Origin: Emmonsiellopsis sp. PD_33 | Taxonomy: Eukaryota > Ascomycota > Eurotiomycetes > Onygenales > Ajellomycetaceae | Direction of reading: 5' to 3' | DNA: 34,161 nt | Assembly (NCBI GenBank): GCA_032988165.1 | Contig: JANTQF010000368.1 | Coordinates: forward strand, 1 to 34,161 | Part shown: in pieces, positions 11,656 through 22,000 of the stretch | Position numbering within the stretch: position 1 is the first letter of the stretch | Layout: the number at the start of each line of letters is the position of its first letter | Program-made: the position numbers and the translations under genes | The notes under the pieces: generated by a model | Told to the model about the DNA's origin: nothing | The model's input: the letters and a program-made list of their open reading frames with translations, nothing else | The model's database searches: none

Positions 11656-12006
11656 ACTCTGGCTAAAATAGCCCTACAACTAACTATATGCCGAACAGAT
11701 CAGATCAGCCTTGGCTCTGTGATTACGCTGGGGCTGAGGGTACTATTATTCCGTTATCGTCAAGCAATCCTCTGATACTGACAAATTCTCGCCGTTCGGG
11801 TGGTCTCCGCGGCGCCATGGACCCTGGTCGGGAAATGCATTATGAAAATTTCCACTGCCAGCCGTGTTTATCGTTTTGCAGACGAGGGTAAGAGACTCCC
11901 GTTTGGTTTGCCGTTCGCCCTGTGGGGGTTGCGACGTGATATGTGGCAATATAAGTATAAGCATGTATGTGTCCTCGACTCTATCAAAACTAACTACGTG
12001 CACAAC

Positions 12007-14405
12007 ATGGCGTTCAGCATCGCCTCGCCTTTGACATTGACTGGATTCGGCACAATTGCCCTCTGCGGTCTCTTCCTCTCAGCCTCGCGGCTCCTCGCCC
12101 AACATGAACATGAACATGAACATGAACATGAGCATGAACATAAACATGCAAATGCAAGCCCCGGCCGTCTCCAGGCTTTCCTGCTCTTCTGCTACTGCTG
12201 CTTTCTCAAGCCCCAAGGCGATCAAAGCAGCCACCAGAAGTTCCTCGAAAGCTTCTACAAAGAGCAGGCCGCTGTGTATGACACCACGCGGGACCGCCTG
12301 CTGCTGGGCAGGACCGAGATGCTTGCGTTGGCCGCAGCACAGCTCAAGGCGAGGCCGAAGAGCGAGCGTGTCTGGATAGATGTAAGTCACCAGCCTGGAG
12401 TTTGACGGTTAGTTAGTTAAGATTTCCTGACTCCTGAGATCGTGCACCAGGTTGGGGGTGGGACGGGATGGTGCATAGAGGCCATGTCGGCCTTTGTCGA
12501 TGTACCAGAGTTCTTTTCGACAGTCTTTCTAGTCGATCTATCACCGTCTCTCTGCGAGGTTGCTAGACAGCGGGTTTGCCGTCTGGGTTGGAAGAACGTC
12601 CAAGTGGTGTGCGAGGATGTGAGGACGTTCTGTCCGCCGCAAAAGGCAGATCTGATTACCATGTCGTACAGTCTGACCCAGATTGTAAGAACTGCTACCG
12701 TGTAACTTTATTAGAGCAATCGTTACTGACTCTGGCTCAGCCGGATTACTATCCTGTTATAGACTCGCTTGTTCACCTTCTCGCCGCCGACGGGGTGATC
12801 GGGGTCGTCGACTTCTACACGCAGTCTGGCCGCGAGTTCGGGGCGCGAAACTACACTGGCAGCCATGCTGGACGACACGTCAACTGGTTCCTGCGCAGCT
12901 TCTGGCGTGCCTGGTTTGAGCTGGACCGCATCTATGTTGACGCTGCGCGCCGCGATTATCTGGAGTTCAAATTCGGCACTGTCCTCACTGTCAACGCGCG
13001 TAACCGGGGCCTGGGCTGGCTCCCGTATTATATCTGGCTGGGACGCAGCGGGAGCATGCAAGGTATAGTCCAAACACCAACCAAAGACCCAGAGCTCGCG
13101 GTCCAGAACCGTGCAGCGAAAACCCCCCTGCCTGCGGCCTTCTACCAGAACCAGCCCTGGCGGGCTCACTATCACGACCAGCTCCCCAAACACACCCAGT
13201 TCCACGACGAGTACATCTACGCATTCACCTGGGAAGATGCACGGCAAGACCATACTCTACTCAATCTGTGTGCAGACGACGTTGTCCTCGCAATCACCAG
13301 CGCCGGCGACAACATCCTCTCGTACGCCACGAAGAGCCCAGCCAGCATCCACGCCGTGGACCTCAATCCCGCGCAGAACCATCTCCTCGAGCTCAAGCTG
13401 GCCTGCTACACTGCACTGCCGTACGAAGACTTCTGGCTGCTCTTCGGCGAAGGAAAGCATCCTGGCTTCCGCCACTTGCTGCTCAACCACCTCTCGCCGC
13501 ATCTCTCCAGCCGTGCATTCCAGTACTGGCACGAGCGCGTCGATGTCTTCGAACGACCAAACAGTCGAGGGCTCTACGACACAGGGGGATCGCGCCACGC
13601 TCTCCGTGTCCTCCGCTGGACTGCCCGTATTCTCCGCTGCCGCACTGCCATCCGCCAGTTTGTTGCTGCTGGGAGTCTCCCCGAGCAGGTCCACACATGG
13701 GAAGCCCTACTCCGCCCAGCCCTGCTGTCCCCGCTCCTCTGCAAGCTGGTCGTCAGCCAGGAATCCTTTCTCTGGAAAGCGCTCGGCGTTCCCAAAAACC
13801 AACTTGCCATGATCGAGGCCGACCACAGAGTCAGAGCTAGAGCTAGAGCCACAGCGACTTCCCGTGGTAAGTCTGGTCGCTCGCAAGCCATCTGGGACTA
13901 CATGGTCGATACCCTCGACCCCGTAGCCCAGCAGACCCATATCGCAAAGGACAACCCGTACTACTACGTCTGCCTAGCCGGACAGTTCAGCCAGACGTGC
14001 CATCCAGAGTATCTCTCGGCAAAAGCCCACGCTCTGCTCTCGCAGCCAGGCGCCTTGGACAATCTCCGCCTACACACGGACGAGCTCACCGAGGTACTCA
14101 CGCGGATCGCGCCAGCGACTTTGACGGTTGTAGTGATAATGGATAGCATGGACTGGTTTGATCCAGGGGCTGAGGGTGCCGCTGCGCAGGTCGCCCGGCT
14201 CAACGGTGCGATGAAGATGGGGGGCCGTGTATTGCTGCGTTCTGCGGCGTTGAGGCCCTGGTACCTTGCGGCGTTCACGACGTGGGGCTTTACGGCTGAG
14301 TGTGCTGGGCAGAGGATGGAGGGGAGTTGTATTGACCGGGTTAATATGTATGCATCTTGTTGGATCTGCACGAAGGTGGAGAATGTCTCGGCTGTAGACA
14401 ACTAG
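12007..14405 (+). CDS. BTA1-like: BTA1-like betaine lipid synthase (757 aa; methyltransferase + BtaA-like domains)
   Basis: Exons 12007-12381, 12451-12684 and 12741-14405 (2274 nt). The N-terminus has a hydrophobic segment (about residues 8-31), then a His/Glu repeat from the GAACAT microsatellite, then a second hydrophobic stretch. Residues about 100-330 form a class I SAM methyltransferase (WIDVGGGTGW at 123-132; VDLSPSLCEVA). Residues about 340-750 match BtaA, the SAM:diacylglycerol 3-amino-3-carboxypropyltransferase (SAGDNILSY near 390, HAVDLNPAQN near 410, GVPKNQLAMIEAD, MDSMDWFDP, CIDRVNMYAS). Fungal BTA1 does both steps of DGTS betaine-lipid synthesis, probably at the ER. ATG at 12007 (context ACAACATGG) is preferred although an open frame extends upstream. 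Divergent from the PKS, it is probably a pathway-specific paralogue. A housekeeping BTA1 placed here by chance is the alternative. Confidence 0.88.
12104..12150 (+). repeat. GAACAT hexanucleotide repeat encoding a His-Glu tract
   Basis: Six or more copies of a 6-base unit encode an (EH)n tract ending in HKHA, just after the first hydrophobic segment of the BTA1-like protein. The unit is a multiple of three, so copy-number change keeps the frame. A His-rich tract could bind metal, but nothing else supports that. Confidence 0.85.
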
Positions 14406-14432
14406 ACAACTAGACAACTAGACAACTAGACA
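14394..14432 (+). repeat. TAGACAAC tandem repeat spanning the BTA1-like stop codon
   Basis: Four copies of an 8-base unit begin in the last codons of the BTA1-like gene and run into its 3' UTR. The stop TAG (14403-14405) is part of the repeat. Confidence 0.85.
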
Positions 14433-14861
14433 TGGAATGGGAGGTTGGGGGCCGAAGGAGCCAAATACAGTATGCTATATATAACTATATATTGAAATTC
14501 CAAATGTAATACCCCGCCTGCATACCTATGGTAATCCTGAATGTTTGCACGTTGCTAGATCAGATTGCTACATACATGGATAGGAGTCTCCGGACCACCC
14601 GGGTGAAATCTGTCTGTCTCTTCTTCTTTCTCCTTTCTTCCCTGTGCAGTGCTTACTGCCCCAGCTGAGGTCACCTCCCTGTTCCAGCGTAAAGTTGATT
14701 CCAATTTGATTCAGCTCCCCTCTGTACAAGACTACATAGCCATGGGGGGGTGTAGTTGCAGGGACTTGAACCCCGTCTCACCGCTCTCCATTACAGCTAT
14801 CATCAGCTTATAACATCATCGCCGGCATCCCCAGTTAACTATATCGCCTGTTCACTTCCAG
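14406..14861 (+). promoter_or_regulatory. Intergenic region: 3' end of BTA1-like gene and MFS promoter
   Basis: 456 bp separating two plus-strand genes. It contains TA-rich DNA (14475-14495) likely to serve 3' end formation, the second copy of the shared 16-bp element (14585-14600), and a pyrimidine-rich stretch (14608-14642). A tRNA T-arm-like sequence near 14760 (minus) is not part of a complete tRNA. Confidence 0.6.
14585..14600 (+). promoter_or_regulatory. Candidate cluster regulator site, copy 2
   Basis: AGTCTCCGGACCACCC on the plus strand, differing by one base from the inverse copy at 11326-11341. It lies about 260 bp upstream of the MFS start codon. The two copies are the longest shared non-coding words I noticed between the cluster promoters. 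Confidence 0.5.
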
Positions 14862-16508
14862 ATGGCCGGCACTCAGTCAACCACGCCAGATGCGCCGACT
14901 GACACAGACGACAATGCAGAGCAGTCCCCTCCTCCGCAGCCCAAGAAAACATGGCGCTTTTGGGCCGTCTTCCCCGCGCTCTGCGTGACGACCTTCCTGG
15001 CGGCCCTGGACACGTCCATCCTGTCGACGGCGCTGCCCACCATCGCCCTCGACCTCCAGGCCGGCGAGCTGTACATGTGGATCACCAACTCGTACATCCT
15101 GTCGTCGACGGTCGTCCTCCCTCTCTTCGGCCAGGCGGCCAACATCTTCGGCCGCCGCTGGATGATGATCGGCTCCGTGGTTGTCTTTGCCGTTGGCAGC
15201 GGCATGGCCGGCGGTGCCAACAGCACCAGCGCCATCATCGCCGGACGCGCTGTCCAGGGCATCGGCGGCGGCGGCATCAATGTGCTTGTCGACACTGTTA
15301 TCTGCGACCTCGTACCCCTCCGCCAGCGAGGCCAGTACGTCGCCCTGATGGCCTCTGTCTGGGCTGTTGGTACTACTATCGGGCCCGTCCTCGGCGGCGC
15401 CTTTGCCCAGCACGTCTCCTGGCGCTGGGTCTTCTATATTAATCTCCCCCTGTGCGCTGTCTCCCTCGTCCTGCTCTTCCTCTTCCTCCGCGTCACCCAC
15501 CCCCCCAGACCCCCCAACACCTCCATCTGGACGCAGTTCACCCGCGTCGACCTCCTCGGAAACGCCATTCTTACCACCGCCGTCGTCGCCATCCTGCTCG
15601 CCCTGACCTGGGCTGGGAGCACCTACCCCTGGTCCTCCTGGCGCGTGCTCGTCCCTTTGCTCCTCGGTCTCGCCGGCCTCGCCCTCTTCCTCGCCCACCA
15701 GGCTTCGCGCCTCTGCCCCGAACCCTCCATCCCTCTAAAGGTCTTCAAAAGCTCCACCGCCATCTGCGCCCTCTGGATCGCCTTCCTCCAGAACCTCCTC
15801 CTCTACTGGATCGGCTACTTCCTCCCAATATACTTCCAGGCCCTCCGCAACCTCTCCGCCACCTCCTCCGGCCTCGCCGTCCTCCCCATCACCGGCGCAA
15901 TCGCCCCCTCCGGCGTCGTAACAGGTATCCTCCTCGCAAAGACAGGGAAATACCGCCCCTTCCACTTCCTCGGCGCAATCGGCACCACCGTGGGGGTTGG
16001 TCTCTTCTCCCTGCTGGACGACAAGTCCCCCGCCCGCGAGTGGGCCGGATTCCAGGTCCTGTATGGCATCGGCTCTGGCATGATCTTTTCATCCACCCTC
16101 CCGCCCATCCAGGCCGTGCTTCCTGAGTCCGACGTCGCCACGGCCACGGGGACATGGGCGTTCATGCGCAGCTTTGGCTGTATCTGGGGCATCGCGATCC
16201 CGACTTCGATATTCAACACGCGCGTCCAGGCCGGGTTGAGCCGGGTGAGTGACCCTGTGATAAGGGGGATGCTAGGCGGCGGGGGTGCTTATGCGGTTGC
16301 GAGTGAAGGCCTGGTGCGCAGTTTGGCGGATCGGCCGGTGCTGCAGGGGGAGGTGCTGGGGCTGTATCGGGATGCGCTGCGGTGGGTGTGGTTGATGGGC
16401 ATTGTGTTTGGGGCGCTGGGGTTTGTGATGGCGCTGCCGGTTAGGGAGGTTGGGTTGAGGGAGGAGCTGGAGACGGAGTTTGGCCTGCGTGAGGACAGGA
16501 GGGAGTAG
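14862..16508 (+). CDS. MFS drug:H+ antiporter, DHA2 (14-TM) family, 548 aa
   Basis: Single-exon membrane transporter, presumably the exporter or self-protection pump for the cluster product at the plasma membrane or a vesicle. A charged, Pro-rich cytosolic N-terminus (1-30) precedes the first TM segment. Signature motifs: LDTSILSTALPTIA (49-62, motif D1), GQAANIFGRRW (90-100, motif A), GRAVQGIGGGGI (128-139, motif B region) and GTTIGPVLGG (170-179, antiporter motif C). Hydrophobic segments continue to about residue 530, as expected for 14 helices, and the length is typical of fungal Aflt/Tri12-like pumps. It follows the BTA1-like gene on the same strand after 456 bp and its upstream region shares a 16-bp element with the PKS/BTA1 promoter. 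Coding DNA is GC-rich with normal CpG, in sharp contrast to the relic starting 330 bp downstream. Confidence 0.93.
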   Translation: MAGTQSTTPDAPTDTDDNAEQSPPPQPKKTWRFWAVFPALCVTTFLAALDTSILSTALPTIALDLQAGELYMWITNSYILSSTVVLPLFGQAANIFGRRWMMIGSVVVFAVGSGMAGGANSTSAIIAGRAVQGIGGGGINVLVDTVICDLVPLRQRGQYVALMASVWAVGTTIGPVLGGAFAQHVSWRWVFYINLPLCAVSLVLLFLFLRVTHPPRPPNTSIWTQFTRVDLLGNAILTTAVVAILLALTWAGSTYPWSSWRVLVPLLLGLAGLALFLAHQASRLCPEPSIPLKVFKSSTAICALWIAFLQNLLLYWIGYFLPIYFQALRNLSATSSGLAVLPITGAIAPSGVVTGILLAKTGKYRPFHFLGAIGTTVGVGLFSLLDDKSPAREWAGFQVLYGIGSGMIFSSTLPPIQAVLPESDVATATGTWAFMRSFGCIWGIAIPTSIFNTRVQAGLSRVSDPVIRGMLGGGGAYAVASEGLVRSLADRPVLQGEVLGLYRDALRWVWLMGIVFGALGFVMALPVREVGLREELETEFGLREDRRE

Positions 16509-16850
16509 GCTGTATATTTATTGTCAAGTAGTTTTATTAGATAGCTAGTAGCTGTGTAAGTAGACGGCACATCAACCTCAGAGGGAACACTGGGTTGTTG
16601 GGAGAGACTGGAGGGGGGCAGGTTGACCAGGAAACGATTGATGAGGCTATCAGTAGGCTATAATCGGTTGGGGATCACTTAGAGTTTGTGATGCAGTTGG
16701 ATATAAGCAGTGATGAGAATGAGGAGCAGGAGAATGAGGAAGTTAGGGGGGAAAGACATATGATATTATATTACCCACTCAGTGGCTACTAATAGCTACT
16801 ACTGAATGAGCAGCCTCAAGAAGAACAAGTCTAAGTGGTACCGAGAAATC
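16509..16850. other. Transition from MFS 3' flank to relic DNA
   Basis: Gene-free. CpG is present but sparse (near 16564, 16636, 16665) and the last one is at about 16841. An imperfect direct repeat of about 25 bp around TACTGAATG and GCAGCCT occurs at 16798-16825 and again at 16888-16913, so repeat material may begin near 16790. Confidence 0.5.
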
Positions 16851-17237
16851 TAAATTATATGGCTTTAATAGCTAGCTACTGAGAGTTACTGAATGGGCAG
16901 CCTTCAGAAGATGAGATGTCCTTGCTCATTATAAGCATAAACATATATATATATACATGTGTGCATATATATTTCACAAGTTCTGGTTTACAGTGCCATG
17001 CATCTACATGTCACCTTTTTATTCATCAAGCCATTCCTTAGCAATTCAAAGTCACATGATCAATTAGAGTTCTACATTGAAGCTTCTATATAGGTCTTTC
17101 TATAAGGCCTGAAGCAAATGAAAAATAACCTTAGAGGTCAAAAAAAGCCCCTGACCTGCTATGAAATGAGATGTAGGGTAAACCTACAAAACATCAGGTT
17201 AGAGGCTAAAGAATAGAACTTTATAACTAAGAACTAT

Positions 17238-17628
17238 CTATCTCTTCCTCTTTGAAGACCCTATAAAAGATTTATTAGTATTACTATTAGAAGAAGAAAA
17301 AGTATCCTCAGTGTCAGAGTCCTCTAGATTATTATTAGAGGAGATAATAGAGGCCTCATCTCCCAAGCTTAATCCTTCAGAAGATGTTGAAGATTCAGCA
17401 TCAGATGAGAGCAAACTTGAAGAGTATAATCTCTTCCTCTCCTTTAAAAATCTCATTGCCTGACCTGGCACATATAGAGATAGCTTACTTAATGTAGCAT
17501 CTCTACCATCTTTTTCTTTTTCTTTATTAGTATTCATTCTCATATCTCCTCCATCTTCAGCAGTGAATAATAGTAGGAGTAGAGACTTTAATAGGGTTAA
17601 TAGAGGCTCATCAGTAAAGAAGGTAATA
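17238..17628 (-). pseudogene. Unidentified open frame (about 130 codons) in the relic tract
   Basis: A stop-free minus-strand frame running from about 17628 to the stop at 17238 (first ATG at 17543). It encodes a charged then Ser/Asp/Asn-rich tail ending in SSKRKR, a basic motif. It is unusual in this tract for lacking internal stops. I recognise no family. It may be the C-terminus of a second transposon-carried or captured protein whose upstream part is at 17640-18160. Confidence 0.35.
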
Positions 17629-17639
17629 ATCTAAGAGAT

Positions 17640-18160
17640 ACTTAGAGTTATAGTAGTAGAGACTTTATGTCACTTAATAACTCTATCACTAAAAGAAAGA
17701 AAAAGTAAGTTAGTAAATATAAAGCTAAACATTAAGTGAGAATATACTGAATAGAGATATCAGAACTAATAGTTTTAGAGCTAGAAATAGTAGAGACACT
17801 AACATTGTCTAAGTAGATAAATTACTTAGTAATCATGGTGAGAAATCTCTTACCTTTATGAGTAAAAAACTTAATGGTGTTACCACTAATAGAAATCAAA
17901 TTTCTAATACAGGATAGAGGGATATGGCTCTAACATAAAGATTCTGAGAAGATATAATAGATACTGAAGATTTTAAACTTAGAGTGTCTATTATCATCAT
18001 AGCTCCCATAGATTTTAATGGTAATCTTAAAAATATAATTAGAATAATTAGCAGGCATGTTGCAGTAAGCAATATAAATAGTAATAATAGATAAAGATAA
18101 GCTATTAGAGCTGATACTAGCTCTCATATACTCAGAAAAATTAATAGCTCTGGGGCCCAA
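17640..18160 (-). pseudogene. Degraded coding relic next to the Helitron 3' side
   Basis: Minus-strand frame with an open stretch at 17930-18160, continuing past TAG codons as if they had been Gln/Trp/Arg (SHIPLSCIRNLISISGNTIK, FFTHKGKRFLTMITK). The protein-like texture suggests a mutated gene, not random AT-rich DNA. The family is not recognised. A frameshift separates it from the open frame at 17238-17628. It lies 3' of the helicase and could be Helitron cargo or a separate insertion. Confidence 0.3.
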
Positions 18161-18619
18161 CTAAGAACAAAAAAAGGAGACTACTATAATAATATTAAGT
18201 ATAGTAACTACATTAGTTATAGAAATATACTCTATAGCTAGAGTACTCTCAGCCTAAATGAATATATCCTCCATAAAATTCAGCTAATTAGAATTATAGA
18301 TCTGAAGCACTATAGATAGCTCTGACTTAACCTTGAGATCTAAGATGTCACAGAGGATAGTAGGAATGATGAAGCTGTTAACCTTAATATTTCTATTTAA
18401 TAAAATATAACTGTTAAGATTAGTAATGATAAAATTACTAGAGATAAAGATATAAATCTAAAGTTAAAACTGAGATATCATGAGGGAGGCAGAAAGACAC
18501 AATAAATTTAATAGAAAGCTAAAAAAAAAAAAAGGAGTAAAGAAGCTAGATATAGATATTAAAATTAAAAGTAAAGAACTTCAGAATAAATTATATTATT
18601 TATAATCTGACAGTGATTC

Positions 18620-20450
18620 ACACTACTTATAAGCACTGAGATCTGATGGTAATTCATAGCATGTAAGAGAGTAATATAAAGTTAACTGTGCAAGAAAACT
18701 AAATCTTAGAGATTAATTTCAATGTGGCTGAGTAATTAACCTTGTAATTTGTTGATTATCATTACAAAAGCAGGCTGTATAGGAAACTGGAGTTAAACTA
18801 TTATAACTACAAAATCCTTCATATTACTTGATAATTTAATTTAATATAGAAGCTGCATCTCACTGTTAAATAGCTTACTATTCAATTAGATCTTCAGATA
18901 TCAGAGTAAATAAGTAAGAAGAATCATGTGGGATCTATTATAAATACTGTGCTGTGAGTCTAGATTATACATATACATGAGAGATATATCTCATTTGATT
19001 TGTAGAATTAAAGGCTGAATTAACAGAGCATTCTGAGTATATATAAATTTCTGTGTAATCTCATAATGCTGATTGTCATTCTATTTACTCACATTAACTA
19101 ATAGATATTTAATAGGCTTACTGGGTAAATAATTTAGAAGGTCCTTATTAAGCTGAGTAATAATATCATTAGTGGGCATGAGAATCATCTGACCTTGAAA
19201 GTAACCTCTCTGATAGAATTAATTCTATAGATCTAGATATACCCAATTAATGAACTCATCAATCTTAAAGGTTTAGTATAGCTCAGGGGGAATTAGCTGA
19301 TAATCCTAAAGAGCTATATTATATGATATACTAGCTAATTAATCTGCAAAGAATCTACCTTCAGAAGTAACAGTTAAGAGATGCATGTTCTAATAAAGAT
19401 GAAGTATATAGAGAAAGAATCAAATCTTAGTATGTTACATGCAGGTGTCTATAGTGTCATCCTATATACTATGAAGAATAATGAGCAAGATCTACTGGAA
19501 GTTACCACTAAAGATAGTTGAAATGCTACTGAAGTTATTATTATTCCCAGGTAAATTAACCTAGAAATTATGGAGAGTTCAATTAATGATATTAAAGATG
19601 TAGTGATAAGTCATTAAAGTCTCATTCTAAATGATGAGGGAGGTCTGATAAAGAAGCTCAGCTAACTAAGTATCATATAATATATTGTAGGTTAATGTAG
19701 GTAAGATGTTAATAAAGATATAAAAGCACTTATAGGCAGTATAACTACTAGAAAGAAGCTAGGCAGTAATATCTATACTAATAATGTAGAGTATAATCTG
19801 ACTTAGAAACTATAAATAGTTAGTGAGAATGTTATAAATAAATGTCTTATTTATTTCATTAGAATCATTGAGAAAGAACATCACATTATAGAGGTTAGTA
19901 TTTAAAGCTATAAGAATAGTATTATAAGCTAAACACTGATCTATATTAAACTAGACCTTATATTTCTTGACTCTAGCAGTCAGCACCTAGTAGTCATAAG
20001 CAAGCTTCTATATAATTAGAGGATTACTATCTTTCTCTGGCTCTCATTCATAATATAGCTTTAGTAGGCCCCAGGTTTGAATATCCTCTAGCTTAAGGCT
20101 CTCCCAGGTAAGCCCCTTTCAGATAAGATGAAGTCTGTAGTTAATAGCTAACTCATAGAGAGTTCAATCATCAAGTAGATTGTAGGAGTAAGCTTTAAGA
20201 ATGAAGTCCAGATTATTAATAAATAAGGTTGAAAAATAGATCTAAATGTTAATGATAAATAGTAGGTTAGTATAAGTAATAATAGATATCAATATTTTTC
20301 AAAGTATCTTCTCAGTTTCTATCTTTAAAGCCTTCTTAAAGATATATTCCTACTCATTATCATACTAAATGATACCTCTTATATAGCAGGCCTCCTAAAA
20401 GATATCCTATCTGATGTTAGTAACCATCAGTAGATCATCAAAAGATTTAG
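18620..20450 (-). pseudogene. Helitron PIF1-like helicase domain remnant
   Basis: Recognisable landmarks are the EACYIRGI entry block (20440-20370), the FNIDQCLAYNTIL motif Q-like block (about 19945), a decayed Walker A (NDSNEINKT where GPGGTGKT is expected), MILMPTNDIITQLN (19190-19150), QFPIQPAFVMIINKLQG (18800-18735) and DLVFLHS-stop-LYITLLHAMNY (about 18700-18640). Stops occur throughout. Confidence 0.82.
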
Positions 20451-20899
20451 ACCTCCTTAGAATAGTGAGTAAATAGTATAGATAGTATACATCACTATGA
20501 AAAAGTATGAGAGAGTACATCTACTCTATAATATTACTAATAGAATGCTCCTTCTGGCACTTCTAGCACAGATTCTTCAAGTTCCAGATGAAATAATATA
20601 GTATGTCATGGTATAGATAGGTAGATTCAGGATTATTATAATTATACTTAAAGAAAGCAAGCAAATAAGATGTCTGGCTGTCAAGACAGTTAAGAGTAAT
20701 CTTATAGAGCTCTTTAGGGTTATATATGACATAATGCCTGCCTGAAAGGTAAATGATGAGGTCTATATTCTCAGGATAATAATTCTTTACACTGAAGTCT
20801 AGAGTCTACCAGACTACCTCAGTATAATTAATATAGTAATTCAGATAGTACTTATAGATCTCATTGTTACCTACATTGAAACTGATAGTAGCACAGTCA

Positions 20900-22000
20900 G
20901 AACCCTTTATAATATATTTATAGAGATATTTAACTATAAAGATATCAACACAGTATTCAACATTAATATGAGCCTTATATTTCCAAGTTAAATAAAAGTT
21001 TTGAGGAATAATCTATTCATTGCTAACCTTAATAGAGCCAGCCTTATTCAAGTTATAGGTAAAGTGATGGCTGCTCTCATAATAGTAGTACTAAAAATAT
21101 TATAATTAATAGATAGTTATCTTCTCAGTAAAAGACTTAAGGAACTACTTGATACAACAGATCTTACTATTAACATTCCTCTTACAGTAGGAAGTATTAG
21201 GATTGAAATGCAGACTACAGGGCCTGTGCAGTAGCTATTTAGTAATAATATTATAGAGTAACTACCTCTCTGACCTCTTAGAATCTAGTATCTCAGTAGA
21301 TATAATATCATCTATTCTCTCAATGAAATATAGGTTATCTTCCAGTCAGTATAAAATATGAGAGTAAGACAGCCCCCTCTTCTGATACTCAATCATTTAA
21401 ATATAGGTAATATATTTACCTAGAGTACTACCTTTAATCTCATAAAGCAGGGCCTGATTCTTCATATTGAAGACTCTAGTAATTAAATTAAGCTAGTTAT
21501 TTCAACACTGTATAGGCTCCTTATTATTATTATAGAGAAGCTCAGACTGAATCTCCTCCCACTCAGAGTTCACAGTAAAGATAATAAATAGAGTAGGCTT
21601 ACAGAAGTGACACATTAAAGTCATGAAATCCTAATAGGCATTTTAATAATAATGAGACCCCCCAATAAATCAAGTAAGTAATATACTATGATTAGTATTA
21701 CTAATATCAGTGTTGTTCTGCATCTAAAGCTGGGAAGAGCTATAGAGATTCACACAGAGTTTCAACTAATTATAGAGATAGAATTTGAGTTTAGAGTTAT
21801 TAATAGCTAGTCACATATTCAGTAGTCACTACTAAAAGAGAAACTAGCTGTAATGAGGAAAATTAAAGAAATTAGCATAGATATAAAGCTGATAGTGATA
21901 GAACTAAGTGATAGTTAAATTTTTATACTTATAAGGCATGCCTAGGAAATAGAAAGCCAGTCAGTAAATCAAAACATTAAAATATATATAAGGCAGGACT
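20900..22000 (-). pseudogene. Helitron Rep (HUH endonuclease) domain remnant
   Basis: The block EIKGSTLGKYITYI-stop-MIEYQKRGLSYSHIL aligns with the family's FGKVVAYIWVIEFQKRGLPHAHIL-type segment. The first His of the HUH pair is Tyr, a CAY-to-TAY change, which removes the metal-binding nuclease centre. Upstream, the block with CKPTLFIIFTVNSEWEEIQ corresponds to the conserved Helitron_like_N KPDLFITFTCNPxWPEI segment. Confidence 0.8.

Larger units (their letters stand above)
10841..12006. promoter_or_regulatory. Bidirectional promoter between the PKS and the BTA1-like gene
   Basis: This 1.17-kb intergenic region sits between the PKS start codon (minus) and the BTA1-like start codon (plus). 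It holds a 33-bp tandem duplication with dyad half-sites (11067-11132), a CCGG-centred 16-bp element also present in the MFS promoter (11326-11341), an 18-bp perfect palindrome (11638-11655) and TATA-like AT runs near 11308-11320. The small open frames across it share no recognisable protein and look random. Confidence 0.75.

Noticed and set aside
11800..12006. Upstream start for the BTA1-like protein (open frame from 11800)
   Set aside because: The extension has no conserved character, and ATG 12007 has a good context and begins the hydrophobic N-terminus.
14745..14815. tRNA-like T-arm (GGTTCAAGTCC, minus strand) with a 3' acceptor-like CAACTAC
   Set aside because: No matching 5' acceptor strand, D-arm or anticodon arm at the right spacing; probably a chance B-box in the MFS promoter.
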